Assembly (NCBI GenBank): GCA_944322285.1 | Contig: CALUOR010000030.1 | Span: forward strand, 1-42,890 | Direction of reading: 5' to 3' | Origin: an uncultured Bacteroides sp. | Lineage (GTDB): Bacteria; Bacteroidota; Bacteroidia; Bacteroidales; Bacteroidaceae | Length of the DNA stretch: 42,890 bases | In this document: one piece after another, positions 34,291-42,668 of the stretch | Position numbering within the stretch: position 1 is the first letter of the stretch | Layout: each line of letters begins with the position of its first letter | Translations under genes and position numbers: made by a program | Notes under the pieces: model-generated | Seen by the model: the letters and a program-made list of their open reading frames with translations, nothing else | What the model was told of the DNA's origin: nothing | The model's database searches: none

Positions 34291-35310
34291 ATGAAAGAAT
34301 TAGATTGGGCTAATCTGCCGTTCGGATACATGAAGACAGATTACAACGTGAGAATTTACTATCGTGACGGCAAGTGGGGCGAACTGGAAGTTTGCAGTGA
34401 AGAGACTATTCCCATGCACATGGCCGCCACATGTCTGCATTACGGTCAGGAGGCCTTCGAGGGGCTGAAAGCTTTCCGGGGCAAAGACGGGAAGATTCGT
34501 GTGTTCCGTCCGGAGGAAAACGCCGCCCGCCTGCAATCTACTTGCCGCGGCATCCTGATGCCGGAGTTGCCTACCGAACGTTTTATGGAAGCTGTGCGGA
34601 AAGTGGTGAAACTGAACGAGCGATTCATCCCGCCTTACGAGAGCGGCGCGTCGCTCTACATCCGGCCTCTGCTGGTGGGCACAGGCGCACAAGTGGGCGT
34701 ACATCCGGCCAACGAATATCTCTTTGTTATTTTCGTGACGCCCGTAGGACCTTACTTCAAAGGAGGTTTCTCTACCAATCCTTATGTCATTATCCGCGAA
34801 TACGACCGTGCGGCTCCGTTAGGCACCGGTATCTATAAGGTGGGCGGGAACTATGCCGCCAGCCTGCGTGCCAACAAGAAGGCGCACGACCTGGGCTATG
34901 CCTGCGAGTTCTACCTCGACGCCAAGGAGAAGAAGTACATCGACGAGTGCGGTGCCGCCAACTTCTTCGGCATTAAGGACAACACGTACATCACACCGTT
35001 GTCTACCTCCATCCTCCCCAGCATCACCAACAAGAGCCTGATGCAGTTGGCCGAAGACTTGGGCATGAAGGTGGAACGCCGTCCGGTGCCCGAAGAAGAA
35101 CTGCTGACCTTCGAGGAAGCGGGAGCCTGCGGCACGGCAGCCGTCATCAGCCCCATCGAGCGCATCGATGATGTGGAGAACGGCAAATCCTACGTCATTG
35201 CCAAGGATGGCAAGCCGGGTCCCGTCTGCACCAAACTATACAACAAGCTGCGCGCCATCCAGTATGGCGACGAGCCGGACGTACACAACTGGGTGACCAT
35301 TATCGAATAA
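34291..35310 (+). CDS. ilvE: Branched-chain amino acid aminotransferase (339 aa)
   Basis: This fold-type IV PLP enzyme carries out the last step of Leu, Ile and Val synthesis and the first step of their breakdown. Evidence includes the N-terminal LDWANLPFGYMKTDYNVRIY, HYGQEAFEGLKAFRG, GTGIYKVGGNYAAS with the PLP lysine at 183, DECGAANFFGI and EAGACGTAAVISPI. Length and motifs match the type II (339-aa) branch common in Bacteroides. No other amino-acid gene is adjacent. Confidence 0.94.
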   Translation: MKELDWANLPFGYMKTDYNVRIYYRDGKWGELEVCSEETIPMHMAATCLHYGQEAFEGLKAFRGKDGKIRVFRPEENAARLQSTCRGILMPELPTERFMEAVRKVVKLNERFIPPYESGASLYIRPLLVGTGAQVGVHPANEYLFVIFVTPVGPYFKGGFSTNPYVIIREYDRAAPLGTGIYKVGGNYAASLRANKKAHDLGYACEFYLDAKEKKYIDECGAANFFGIKDNTYITPLSTSILPSITNKSLMQLAEDLGMKVERRPVPEEELLTFEEAGACGTAAVISPIERIDDVENGKSYVIAKDGKPGPVCTKLYNKLRAIQYGDEPDVHNWVTIIE

Positions 35311-35332
35311 CTAACTTTTAATTTTTACCATT

Positions 35333-35947
35333 ATGCACAAAGAAAACAGCGTATTACGCAGAGAGGCCCGAGAAGCCTTGGAGGGCAACTGGCTGATGAG
35401 TGCCGTTGCCGCATTGATTTACATGGCCATAGCCGGTGTATGTTCCGCCATTCCCATGGTTGGATGGCTTGTTTCCATTGTCGTATGTTTGCCCATCAGT
35501 TGGGGACTATACATCATGTTCTATCAATTGTATCGCGAGCGGAAACTTCCTGCCTTGGAAACGTTGTTCATCGGTTTCCAAGACTTCGGCCGCATCTTGG
35601 GCACCATGTTTCTGATGCAGCTCTACATATTCCTGTGGACGCTGTTGCTCGTTGTACCGGGCATCATCAAGACTTGTTCGTATGCCATGACGCCCTACAT
35701 CTTGCGCGAGCATCCCGAACTGTCGTACAACGCCGCCATTGAGAAGAGCATGGCCATGATGAACGGCCACAAGATGAAATTCTTCCTGCTCTACCTGAGC
35801 TTCATCGGCTGGGCCATCCTATGTCTTCTGACACTCGGTATCGGCTATCTGTTCCTTATTCCTTATATGAATACTTCAGTAGCCGCTTTCTACGAGGACC
35901 TGAAGGCGAACGCTGCAAACGCTTCTGAAGAAACTGTAGTGGCATGA
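35333..35947 (+). CDS. DUF975-family membrane protein (204 aa)
   Basis: A polytopic membrane protein with about five hydrophobic segments. The cytoplasmic N-terminus ([20 protein letters not shown]), the central [19 protein letters not shown] and the final [16 protein letters not shown] are typical of DUF975. The family's function is unknown. Its stop codon overlaps the trmB start (ATGA at 35944-35947), so the two are translated together; this pairing gives no clear functional hint. Confidence 0.85.
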   Translation: MHKENSVLRREAREALEGNWLMSAVAALIYMAIAGVCSAIPMVGWLVSIVVCLPISWGLYIMFYQLYRERKLPALETLFIGFQDFGRILGTMFLMQLYIFLWTLLLVVPGIIKTCSYAMTPYILREHPELSYNAAIEKSMAMMNGHKMKFFLLYLSFIGWAILCLLTLGIGYLFLIPYMNTSVAAFYEDLKANAANASEETVVA

Positions 35948-36702
35948 GCAAAGGCAAGTTGCAGAAATTCGCCGATATGGCACGTTATCCCCACGTATTC
36001 GAGTATCCCTACTCCGTGGCGGACAACGTGCCGTTCGACATGAAAGGCCGGTGGGGCGAGTCGTTCTTCAAGAACACGCGCCCCATTGTCTTGGAGTTAG
36101 GGTGCGGCAGGGGTGAGTACACCGTAGGCTTGGGTCGCCTCTTCCCGGAGAAGAACTTTATTGGCGTGGACATCAAGGGGGCGCGCATGTGGAGCGGGGC
36201 TACCGAGTCGTTGCAGACAGGCATGACGAACGTGGCTTTCCTGCGCACCAACATCGAGATTATCGACCGCTTCTTCGCCCCCGGCGAGGTCAGCGAGATA
36301 TGGCTCACCTTCAGCGATCCGCAGATGAAGAAGGCTACCAAGCGCCTGACGTCCACTTACTTCCTGGAGCGATACCGCCGCTTCCTCACGGACGGGGGAT
36401 TGATACACGTGAAGACGGACAGTAACTTCCTCTTCACCTACACCCGTCTGCTGCTGGAAGCCAATCACTTGACGCCCGAAGTCCTCACCGATGACCTCTA
36501 TCACTCGGGGAAGGCCGATGAGATACTCTCCATCCGCACCTACTATGAGCAGCAATGGCTCGCCCGTGGGCTGAACATCAAGTACATCCGCTTCCGTCTG
36601 CCCCACGAAGGCACATTGGTGGAACCGGACGTGGAAATCCCCCTGGACGACTACCGGAGCTACAACCGCAGCAAGCGGAGCGGGTTGGAGGTAAGCAAAT
36701 AA
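35944..36702 (+). CDS. trmB: tRNA (guanine-N7-)-methyltransferase TrmB (252 aa)
   Basis: This SAM-dependent enzyme makes m7G46 in tRNA. Seen are the SAM-binding [20 protein letters not shown] and [12 protein letters not shown], the catalytic-region [16 protein letters not shown] (FPDPWPKKRH in many relatives) and [16 protein letters not shown]. The N-terminal ~50 residues are the Bacteroidetes-type extension. It overlaps the DUF975 gene by four bases and is followed by a complex repeat. Confidence 0.92.
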   Translation: MSKGKLQKFADMARYPHVFEYPYSVADNVPFDMKGRWGESFFKNTRPIVLELGCGRGEYTVGLGRLFPEKNFIGVDIKGARMWSGATESLQTGMTNVAFLRTNIEIIDRFFAPGEVSEIWLTFSDPQMKKATKRLTSTYFLERYRRFLTDGGLIHVKTDSNFLFTYTRLLLEANHLTPEVLTDDLYHSGKADEILSIRTYYEQQWLARGLNIKYIRFRLPHEGTLVEPDVEIPLDDYRSYNRSKRSGLEVSK

Positions 36703-36710
36703 GTTTAATA

Positions 36711-36964
36711 AAGAATGAAGAATTAGGAATGAAGAATTTATTTCTCAAAAGTAAGCGGTAACTAAAGAGGGTGTGTCAAAATGTCTAAGCGCAATCTTTC
36801 TGTCACCCTGAGCGAAGTCGAAGGGTCTCACGATGTGCTATATGAGATGTTTCGACTACGCTTCGCTCCGCTCAACATGACAGTTTGATGGCAACTTCAG
36901 ATTTTGAGACACCTCTTCAGTTGCCATTCTTCATTCATCATTCTTCATTCATCATTCTTCATTA
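36711..36964. repeat. Nested palindromic intergenic element
   Basis: Three inverted repeats are nested in the 264-base gap. The outer arms carry AAGAATGAAGAATT words at ~36711-36739 and their complement at 36926-36964. The middle arms are GGTAACTAAAGAGGGTGTGT at 36757 and the complement of GGCAACTGAAGAGGTGTCTC at 36902-36925. The core arms start CTGTCACCCTGAGCGAAG at 36800 and end CGCTCAACATGACAG at 36883. The core word is, from memory, a common dispersed repeat in Bacteroidetes. The right outer arm touches the mrp start codon. Confidence 0.8.
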
Positions 36965-36966
36965 CT

Positions 36967-38067
36967 ATGACATTATATCCTAAATTAATTCACGACGCAC
37001 TGGCCACCGTGCGCTATCCCGGCAACGGGAAGAACCTCATCGAGGCGGAAATGGTGGCCGACAACCTCCGCATCGATGGCATGAAGGTCAGCTTCTCCCT
37101 CATTTTCGAGAAGCCCACCGACCCCTTTATGAAGTCCATGATTAAAGCCGCCGAGACGGCTATCCATACTTATGTGTCGCCCGATGTCGAAGTGACCATC
37201 ACCACCGAAAGCCGGCAGGCCGCACGTCCCGAACCGGGCAAGATGCTGCCACGGGTGAGGAACATCATTGCCGTATCCAGCGGCAAGGGCGGTGTAGGCA
37301 AGAGTACGGTAGCCGCCAATCTGGCTGTGTCCTTGGTGAAACTGGGCTACAAGGTGGGCTTGCTGGATGCTGACATCTTCGGTCCTTCCGTACCCAAGAT
37401 GTTCCAAGTGGAAGACGCCCGTCCCTATGCCGAGCGCATTGAAGGACGCGACCTCATCGTTCCCATCGAAAAATACGGCCTCAAGCTGCTCTCCATCGGC
37501 TTCTTCGTCAATCCCGACCAGGCTACCCTGTGGCGCGGAGGTATGGCGAGCAACGCCTTGAAGCAACTCGTGGGCGATGCCGATTGGGGTGACCTGGATT
37601 ATTTCATTCTCGATACCCCGCCGGGTACCAGCGACATTCACCTCACGTTGCTGCAGACCTTGGCCATCACGGGTGCCGTCATTGTCAGCACGCCCCAGCA
37701 AGTGGCCTTAGCCGATGCCCGCAAAGGCGTGGATATGTATCGCAACGACAAAGTGAACGTGCCCATCCTCGGTCTGGTAGAAAACATGGCATGGTTCACC
37801 CCCGCCGAACTGCCGGAGAACAAGTACTACATCTTTGGCAAGGACGGCTGCAAACAGTTGGCGGAAGAACTGGGTGTGCCTCTGCTGGGACAAATCCCCC
37901 TCGTGCAAAGCATCTGCGAGAGTGGCGATGCCGGAGCGCCCGTCGCCCTTGACACGGACACCGTCACCGGTCGTGCCTTCCTCCAGCTGGCCGCCGCCGT
38001 GGTACGTCAGGTAGACAAGCGTAACATCGAGATGGCTCCTACACAGGTGGTGCAGGTGAAGAAGTAA
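36967..38067 (+). CDS. Mrp/NBP35-family P-loop ATPase (366 aa)
   Basis: An N-terminal MIP18-like domain (~1-95) is followed by the ATPase domain with the deviant Walker A GKGGVGKST (106-114), LLDADIFGPSVPKMF, LDTPPGTSDIHLTLLQ and STPQQVALADARKG. Relatives carry and deliver iron-sulfur clusters. The usual cluster-binding CxxC after GLVENMAWF is replaced by TPAELPENKYYIFG without Cys, as I recall for other Bacteroidales members. I chose ATG 36967; an upstream in-frame start would read into the palindromic element. It is flanked on both sides by related inverted words. Confidence 0.9.
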   Translation: MTLYPKLIHDALATVRYPGNGKNLIEAEMVADNLRIDGMKVSFSLIFEKPTDPFMKSMIKAAETAIHTYVSPDVEVTITTESRQAARPEPGKMLPRVRNIIAVSSGKGGVGKSTVAANLAVSLVKLGYKVGLLDADIFGPSVPKMFQVEDARPYAERIEGRDLIVPIEKYGLKLLSIGFFVNPDQATLWRGGMASNALKQLVGDADWGDLDYFILDTPPGTSDIHLTLLQTLAITGAVIVSTPQQVALADARKGVDMYRNDKVNVPILGLVENMAWFTPAELPENKYYIFGKDGCKQLAEELGVPLLGQIPLVQSICESGDAGAPVALDTDTVTGRAFLQLAAAVVRQVDKRNIEMAPTQVVQVKK

Positions 38068-38097
38068 AAGAAAACGCAACCTTTTAGAAATAAGACG

Positions 38098-38138
38098 GGT
38101 GTGTCATAATGTAAAGTCATTATCATTTTGACACATCC
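38098..38138. terminator. Hairpin between convergent mrp and HEPN-like gene
   Basis: GGTGTGTCATAATG pairs with CATTTTGACACATCC around a 12-base loop (one mismatch within the stem), between two convergent genes. It carries the same word (AAGAGGNTGTGTCAAAATG) as the element upstream of mrp, in the opposite orientation. Confidence 0.7.
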
Positions 38139-38140
38139 TC

Positions 38141-38746
38141 TTATATCTTATACAACTCATTGATTCGTAACGGATTGCCAATAGCGTCTTGCGTACGTAA
38201 CTCTCCTCCCAAAAGACTTTCCACAGCACTTACCAACGAATAAATATCCTCAAAATCAAAATGCTTATCGATGTTGTCGTTCGGTTTCCAGTAACGTCCA
38301 TGCGCCATCCAATGCCGGAACTGAAAGGCTTGTTTTACTTCACGAAATAGCTCCCTTTCATCGGCATGCGTCGCTTCCCACGCATCTAATAAATCTTCAA
38401 AACGCACAAGTGACAATTTTTCTTTAGATTGTACCATCTTTTTAATAAGAGGAGTCACGTCGCCTTTACATTTGTGCTTGACACGCACAAAGCTATCTAT
38501 TCGGAACAAGCTCTCCACATAGGCCATGGCATAGAAACTACACGTGTGCGAAAGCTCATTTCTAATCTCATCGGCTTCTTTCCGCACTTCCTCCTTCGTA
38601 TATCCACAAAACTGTTCTTCGTAATGTAGGTTATCCGTCGGGGAATATTTACAATTGATGGCCTCGTTGCTACGGTTGTAGTAGTATCGAATCTCCTTCA
38701 AGGAATATAAATCCGGTGATATTCTGAATCTTTCTATGGCGTTCAT
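38141..38746 (-). CDS. HEPN-motif protein, second gene of a pair (201 aa)
   Basis: Mostly helical protein with FQFRHWMAHGRYW, which contains R-x4-H (Arg144, His149), the signature of HEPN ribonucleases, and a preceding helix with SHTCSFYAMAYVESLF. HEPN domains are frequent toxins in toxin-antitoxin and defence systems. The ATG (38746-38744) overlaps the stop codon of the upstream gene, so a two-gene unit is clear. The partner is not a recognisable MNT antitoxin. Upstream in-frame codons to 38833 lie within the partner and are not used. Family assignment beyond the motif is uncertain. Confidence 0.65.
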   Translation of the reverse strand: MNAIERFRISPDLYSLKEIRYYYNRSNEAINCKYSPTDNLHYEEQFCGYTKEEVRKEADEIRNELSHTCSFYAMAYVESLFRIDSFVRVKHKCKGDVTPLIKKMVQSKEKLSLVRFEDLLDAWEATHADERELFREVKQAFQFRHWMAHGRYWKPNDNIDKHFDFEDIYSLVSAVESLLGGELRTQDAIGNPLRINELYKI

Positions 38747-39255
38747 TGGGCAATGTCCATAATAAAGTCTTGTACGGATTGCGGTGTCAAATCTACAAAC
38801 GACATCAGTCCGTTCATGTCCACCAATTTCCATACCAGTTTGCCGTAATCACGTCTGACCGGTTTGTCGCCTTTCATGGTTACGATAATATGATCTTGAG
38901 GCGAACGGGCTTTCTCTCCTGTCAGTACAATCCTAGCTCTGCGCACTCCGCATGTCACATCAATGCGTCCTGGCGAACCTATCAGCATGGTACCGATCGG
39001 TTTGAAGTCTATTTTTTCATGACCTACGTTCAGGGTCAACATCCGTACGGTATAGGCCCCCAATAACTCCTCGTTAATGGTTATGTCCTTAAAGATCGGA
39101 TGCATGGTGTCAAAATAGTCTTTCAACCAATCGTCTTTCAGCTGCCTATAGAAATCTTCAATCCGTTGCCTGAACAGACTTATTCTTTCTTCCCGGTCAA
39201 AAGCGGATGCTTCGGCTTCCTTCTGCTTCTCTTTCAAAAACTCATCAAATGACAT
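38743..39255 (-). CDS. Hypothetical partner of the HEPN-motif protein (170 aa)
   Basis: I do not recognise this protein. The N-terminal ~60 residues are charged and helical (LKEKQKEAEASAFDREERIS), and the rest looks like mixed alpha/beta with IGSPGRIDVTCGVRRARIVL and QDHIIVTMKGDK. It has a good Shine-Dalgarno (GGAGG) seven bases before the ATG, unusual for this genome, and a TATCTTTG -7 box at 39288-39295. It overlaps the HEPN-motif gene by four bases, which suggests stoichiometric expression. It could be an antitoxin, a substrate-recognition partner or unrelated to toxins. Confidence 0.7.
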   Translation of the reverse strand: MSFDEFLKEKQKEAEASAFDREERISLFRQRIEDFYRQLKDDWLKDYFDTMHPIFKDITINEELLGAYTVRMLTLNVGHEKIDFKPIGTMLIGSPGRIDVTCGVRRARIVLTGEKARSPQDHIIVTMKGDKPVRRDYGKLVWKLVDMNGLMSFVDLTPQSVQDFIMDIAQ

Positions 39256-39287
39256 ATAGCCTCCTTCTTCTTATGATTAACTTAAAG

Positions 39288-39295
39288 CAAAGATA
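39288..39295 (-). promoter_or_regulatory. -7 box of the HEPN-motif pair
   Basis: On the - strand this reads TATCTTTG, 33 bases before the ATG of the first gene. A -33 box was not identified. Confidence 0.55.
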
Positions 39296-39363
39296 AAGTT
39301 TTCCGTTCAATATATCAAGTTATCCTGCGTGTTCTTAACCGATGTGCGGCTTCATCTACTAAT

Positions 39364-39450
39364 TTTGCCAATCGAAAAAAGTCATTATATTTGCAACGTT
39401 GATTCCCGGTAGCCCCTGATGCTTGCATCAAGCTATCGGGTTTAGTTTTA
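39364..39450 (+). ncRNA. Possible short RNA: promoter followed at once by a terminator hairpin
   Basis: TTTG at 39364-39367 and TATATTTG at 39386-39393 (18 bases apart) would start transcription near 39400. Right after it, CCCGGTAGC...GATGC and GCATC...GCTATCGGG (39407-39440) form a two-part hairpin with one mismatch, followed by TTTAGTTTT. No reading frame follows. This would give a transcript of roughly 45-50 bases. It lies in the 345-base gap between the HEPN-motif pair and an orphan frame. The alternative is a mobile or remnant palindrome. Confidence 0.4.
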
Positions 39451-39552
39451 TATATCCTTTCCGCTCGCAAATATACGAAACATTTCCCTTTCTCCCCACT
39501 TATTTTTTTCCAAATCAATAACCTACATCTTCACTCCCTCGTAACCAGCCCT

Positions 39553-39588
39553 AGAATCATCATACATGATAATAGGAATCATCGTACA
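39553..39588 (-). repeat. Interspersed repeat, copy 2
   Basis: On the - strand it reads TGTACGATGAT, seven variable bases, ATCATGT, AT and GATGATTC, with the same spacing as the copy at 25371-25406. Further degenerate pieces (CATGATTG, GATGATTCC) continue to about 39617, into the end of the orphan frame. Confidence 0.55.
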
Positions 39589-39600
39589 TGATTGTATGAA

Positions 39601-39906
39601 TCATTGCCGATGATTCCCTGTCTTGTCCGTGGGGAACCGTTTTCTAAGTCGGGGCTCAATCACATCTACATTCTTTAAGTTGCCTTTCAGCATTTCTGTC
39701 TCGTATTTCTCTGCATACGCTTTCAATGCGCTGAAATCGGCTTCACTTTCCATCAATTTCTCGGCAGTCAAAACAAAATCATAGATGTCTGTCACACAAT
39801 CGAAAGAGCAACTGAATGTCACTGTTTCACCTTCCGCCAATCTGTCGCACATTCCTTTCAAAATTCCGGTGTAATACTCTATACTTTTATCATGATTAAT
39901 CTCCAC
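39601..39906 (-). CDS. Hypothetical protein, start uncertain (101 aa or remnant)
   Basis: I do not recognise this protein. The frame reads NHDKSIEYYTGILKGMCDRL, then mixed helical sequence, ending RKRFPTDKTGNHRQ. The only usable start is GTG 39906. The same frame stays open upstream (YEEDRDFSDHDAVE) through the terminator of lipoprotein C but shows no ATG, so the gene may have lost its start or be truncated. An ATG in another frame at about 39945 gives only 20 codons. The last codons run into an interspersed repeat. Treat as a gene of low certainty or as a remnant. Confidence 0.45.
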   Translation of the reverse strand: MEINHDKSIEYYTGILKGMCDRLAEGETVTFSCSFDCVTDIYDFVLTAEKLMESEADFSALKAYAEKYETEMLKGNLKNVDVIEPRLRKRFPTDKTGNHRQ

Positions 39907-39958
39907 TGCGTCATGGTCTGAAAAATCTCTATCTTCTTCATAATTACATTCCCTTTGA

Positions 39959-39995
39959 TAAAAAAACTCCCGCCTGTGTCGGGCACGGGCGGGAG
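39959..39995 (-). terminator. Terminator of lipoprotein C
   Basis: On the - strand CTCCCGCC pairs with GGCGGGAG, with additional loop pairing, and is followed by seven T. It lies 23 bases after the stop codon of lipoprotein C, a standard intrinsic terminator. Confidence 0.9.
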
Positions 39996-40017
39996 AATCA
40001 ATTCTTTCTATACTTAA

Positions 40018-42483
40018 TTACTTTTTAGTCGTAACAGTTACTTGTGTAGCCAAATCCTTGCAAGTAATTTTGCCATAGTAATCGGCATTGCTCATCATGT
40101 CTGCTACTACCTTCACATCATTACCTAATGTCAAGCTTCCATTGATAGACATAGGAGCATTATTTGAATTAGATACTTTCAAAGTACCTTTACCATTCAG
40201 AGTAATGTCACCTTCAATGTATGCAGGGCAGTTAGTGCTCAACGTAGCACCATCACTCAACGTTTGGTTAACTCTGATATAGAGATAATGATTAACAGGC
40301 AGATCCTCTTTAATATTCAAATCACCATCTACAAATACTTTGTGGATATTTTCGAGTACGTCAGCAATATCTTCTGTTTTTGTTACTGAGTATGCGGCTT
40401 TTTCAGCATAAGCTCCTGCTGACAACCCTGCCTGATACTTTGTATCTTTATTCTTGAAGATAATCCAACCGCTTATGGCACTTTCATTATTCAATGCCAC
40501 AAAGCCTGTTTCGTTTACATTAACAACACCCTTGGCACCAACTTTCAACTCTCCAGCGGCATTCTCTGTCAACTGAGCTTTCTTCACATTGATAGTACCA
40601 TTGTTAGTTCCGTTCAAGGCGAAGCGATCGTCCATATCTTCAGCTTCAATGTTGATTGTTGCACCTTCTTCGTTTTCGAAGTTGATAGCAGGAGCACTCT
40701 GAGCACCAGTCGGAACATTGAACGTAGCCGTAGCACCCTTGGCATTCTTGAATACACCGCTTCCTGTTGTAGCAACTGCACCTTCGAATTCACCATAGTT
40801 AGTAACAGCACCGGCCAAAGTCAGCTTGCCGCCATTGTTCTCGTAGCCATTGATAGCACCACCGTTCAGAGTCAGCTGACCGCCTTGGTTAATGGTAATC
40901 TTACCAACCTTCTTAGCGTCAGCGGGCAAAGTCAAAGCAACCACACCGCTCTGACCGATAGTCAGGCTTGTCATTTCAGTAATCTTGTTGATCTTAGCGT
41001 CACCGTCCAGCGTAATGTTCTTAGCGGAAACCTCCACATCAGTGCCATCAATGTTCAGTTCAGAGTTACCGGTTGTCACGATGTCACCACTAACTTTCAC
41101 ACTGCTATTGATGTTCAACGTACCCTTCTGCATGTTGATGCCGGCGATGCTCAGCGTAGCATTGTCTTCGCTCTGGATAGTGATGTTAGCGTTAGCCGTT
41201 TCGCTAGTCAGCGTTACGTCCTCCAGCAGGATGGGGTCAGCGATAGTCAGCTTACCCTTACCGGCCTTCAGAGCGGCTTCCCACTGCGTGTTGAATTGGC
41301 CTACGGTATAGATGGTGTTGTCCTGAGTCTGAGTGTCAACCATAACGGTTGTCTTAACCAATGCGCCTTCTTCGGTAGCTGCGTTGAACACCTTCAAGTC
41401 AGCGGCCTTGGTGTATTCCTTGGACAGAACGATGCCTTGGTCGGTTACAATCTTCACGATAACCAGCTTAGCCTCTTCAGTGAACGGCAGAGCAGAGAAG
41501 ATGATGGAACCTTCCGTAGCCTTGTTCAGGCCGTCGATTTGGTAGTCAGCGTTGTCACCGCCTTCTACTACGATAGTGTAGTGGCCAACAGTAGAAGCAT
41601 CATCGCTTTCATATTTAGCCACCGGCAGGGGTTTGCCATCTTCGTCACCGGCAAGGTAAGCCAGGTAGCTGTTATATTCTGCGGCAGTCGGAGCATCGGG
41701 AGCAGTTACCGTACCTTTGGTTGCCAATACGGAAGCTGTTGTACGAGTAGCGTCAGTCACAGTAGCTGTGTTGTAAGCCTCCAAGATAACGCGGTCGATA
41801 GTCAGCTTCTGACCGGTAACCAGTTGCAGATTCTCGGCACCGAAGTTCAAGCGGAAGATAACGGGCACTTGTCTCAGTGTGAAGTTGCCAGTCTCAACGC
41901 CACCCATGAAAGCAACCTCACCGTAAGAGAACATACGGTCGTTGATGCCTTCAAACTCCTTACCTTCAGCGCAGTTATAAGTTACGTTCTCGAAGTTACG
42001 TTCAACGGTGATTTCATCGGTCAGCGTTGTGATGCCCTTATCAAACGGATAATACAATACGTATGCACCGGCCATCACGTTGTTTGTAGCCTGGAAGCGT
42101 GCGTGATATTTGTCGCCAACTTGTTCCAACCAAGTAAAACCGGTATTGGAAGCGAAGTCATAAGTGGCATTAGGAGCACCAGGAGTACCTGTAATTGTGC
42201 CGTCAGCAGCGAAATTGCTTTCTGCCAAAGCACCGTACCAAGCTGCACCAATCACATCGTCAGACTCCCAATAAGGCATCAAAGCGCCGTTGGCAACCTC
42301 GAAGATGCTCTTAGTTGCGGGGTCTGCTACACTTGCGGCAGTGATGGTGTAGCCTTCACCCAGAGAAAGCGCGTTTTCAGCGCTCACCGAAGGATTTTGC
42401 ACTTCGGTGAAGTCGTCGTTTGTACAAGCTGCAAAACCTACAGTCAAGAACAAACCACCAAATAATACATGTTTTAATCTCAT
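40018..42483 (-). CDS. Large surface lipoprotein, cassette C (821 aa)
   Basis: This is the closest relative of the cassette A protein. The signal peptide leads to lipobox GFAAC (Cys20), then TNDDFTEVQ, SLGEGYTIT and GAYVLYYPFDKG are shared with A. The N-terminal ~390 residues resemble fimbrillin-like proteins (FTLRQVPVIFRLNFGAENL). From ~400 on, short beta repeats rich in G, N, T and V follow (LTLNGGAINGYENNGGKLTL), suggesting a solenoid. The word TVGQFNTQWEAAL also has a counterpart in A (TADQFKAQWEDAL), so A and C are paralogues along much of their length. ATG 42483 is preferred over the in-frame ATG 42495 for the reason given for A. It is probably an adhesin-like surface protein. Confidence 0.86.
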   Translation of the reverse strand: MRLKHVLFGGLFLTVGFAACTNDDFTEVQNPSVSAENALSLGEGYTITAASVADPATKSIFEVANGALMPYWESDDVIGAAWYGALAESNFAADGTITGTPGAPNATYDFASNTGFTWLEQVGDKYHARFQATNNVMAGAYVLYYPFDKGITTLTDEITVERNFENVTYNCAEGKEFEGINDRMFSYGEVAFMGGVETGNFTLRQVPVIFRLNFGAENLQLVTGQKLTIDRVILEAYNTATVTDATRTTASVLATKGTVTAPDAPTAAEYNSYLAYLAGDEDGKPLPVAKYESDDASTVGHYTIVVEGGDNADYQIDGLNKATEGSIIFSALPFTEEAKLVIVKIVTDQGIVLSKEYTKAADLKVFNAATEEGALVKTTVMVDTQTQDNTIYTVGQFNTQWEAALKAGKGKLTIADPILLEDVTLTSETANANITIQSEDNATLSIAGINMQKGTLNINSSVKVSGDIVTTGNSELNIDGTDVEVSAKNITLDGDAKINKITEMTSLTIGQSGVVALTLPADAKKVGKITINQGGQLTLNGGAINGYENNGGKLTLAGAVTNYGEFEGAVATTGSGVFKNAKGATATFNVPTGAQSAPAINFENEEGATINIEAEDMDDRFALNGTNNGTINVKKAQLTENAAGELKVGAKGVVNVNETGFVALNNESAISGWIIFKNKDTKYQAGLSAGAYAEKAAYSVTKTEDIADVLENIHKVFVDGDLNIKEDLPVNHYLYIRVNQTLSDGATLSTNCPAYIEGDITLNGKGTLKVSNSNNAPMSINGSLTLGNDVKVVADMMSNADYYGKITCKDLATQVTVTTKK

Positions 42484-42545
42484 TGTTTTGAACATTAATT
42501 AATTAATAATTCGATTTTAGTTTTCAGTCAAAATCCATTCAGGCC

Positions 42546-42668
42546 TTACTTATCCCAGTCGTCATAGCCGCCTTGGCTACCGCCTTCAGCACTGGCAGCA
42601 AAACCTTTCTCTACAGCCACTTCCAGAACTTCCACTTCCGGAGCCACATAAAACTTTTCCATTTCCAT
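42546..42668 (-). CDS. Short conserved peptide, cassette C (40 aa)
   Basis: This 40-codon frame begins MEMEKFYVAPE, keeps EVEVLEVAVEKGF, and diverges into a Gly-, Ser- and Asp-rich tail ending GGYDDWDK. It differs from the cassette A copy mostly by silent changes within the constant part. It lies 62 bases before the chosen lipoprotein start (50 before the earlier ATG). There is no membrane segment. The function is unknown, as for the other two copies. Confidence 0.75.
   Translation of the reverse strand: MEMEKFYVAPEVEVLEVAVEKGFAASAEGGSQGGYDDWDK

Noticed and set aside
36904-36966. A longer N-terminus for the Mrp ATPase.
   Set aside because: The added residues are translated from the palindromic element (repeated TTCATTCATCATTC words) and not from protein-like sequence.
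39400-39445. GATTCCCGGTAGCCCC looked like the 3' end of a tRNA gene.
   Set aside because: No anticodon arm, D arm or matching acceptor strand lies upstream; the segment folds better as a terminator-like hairpin.
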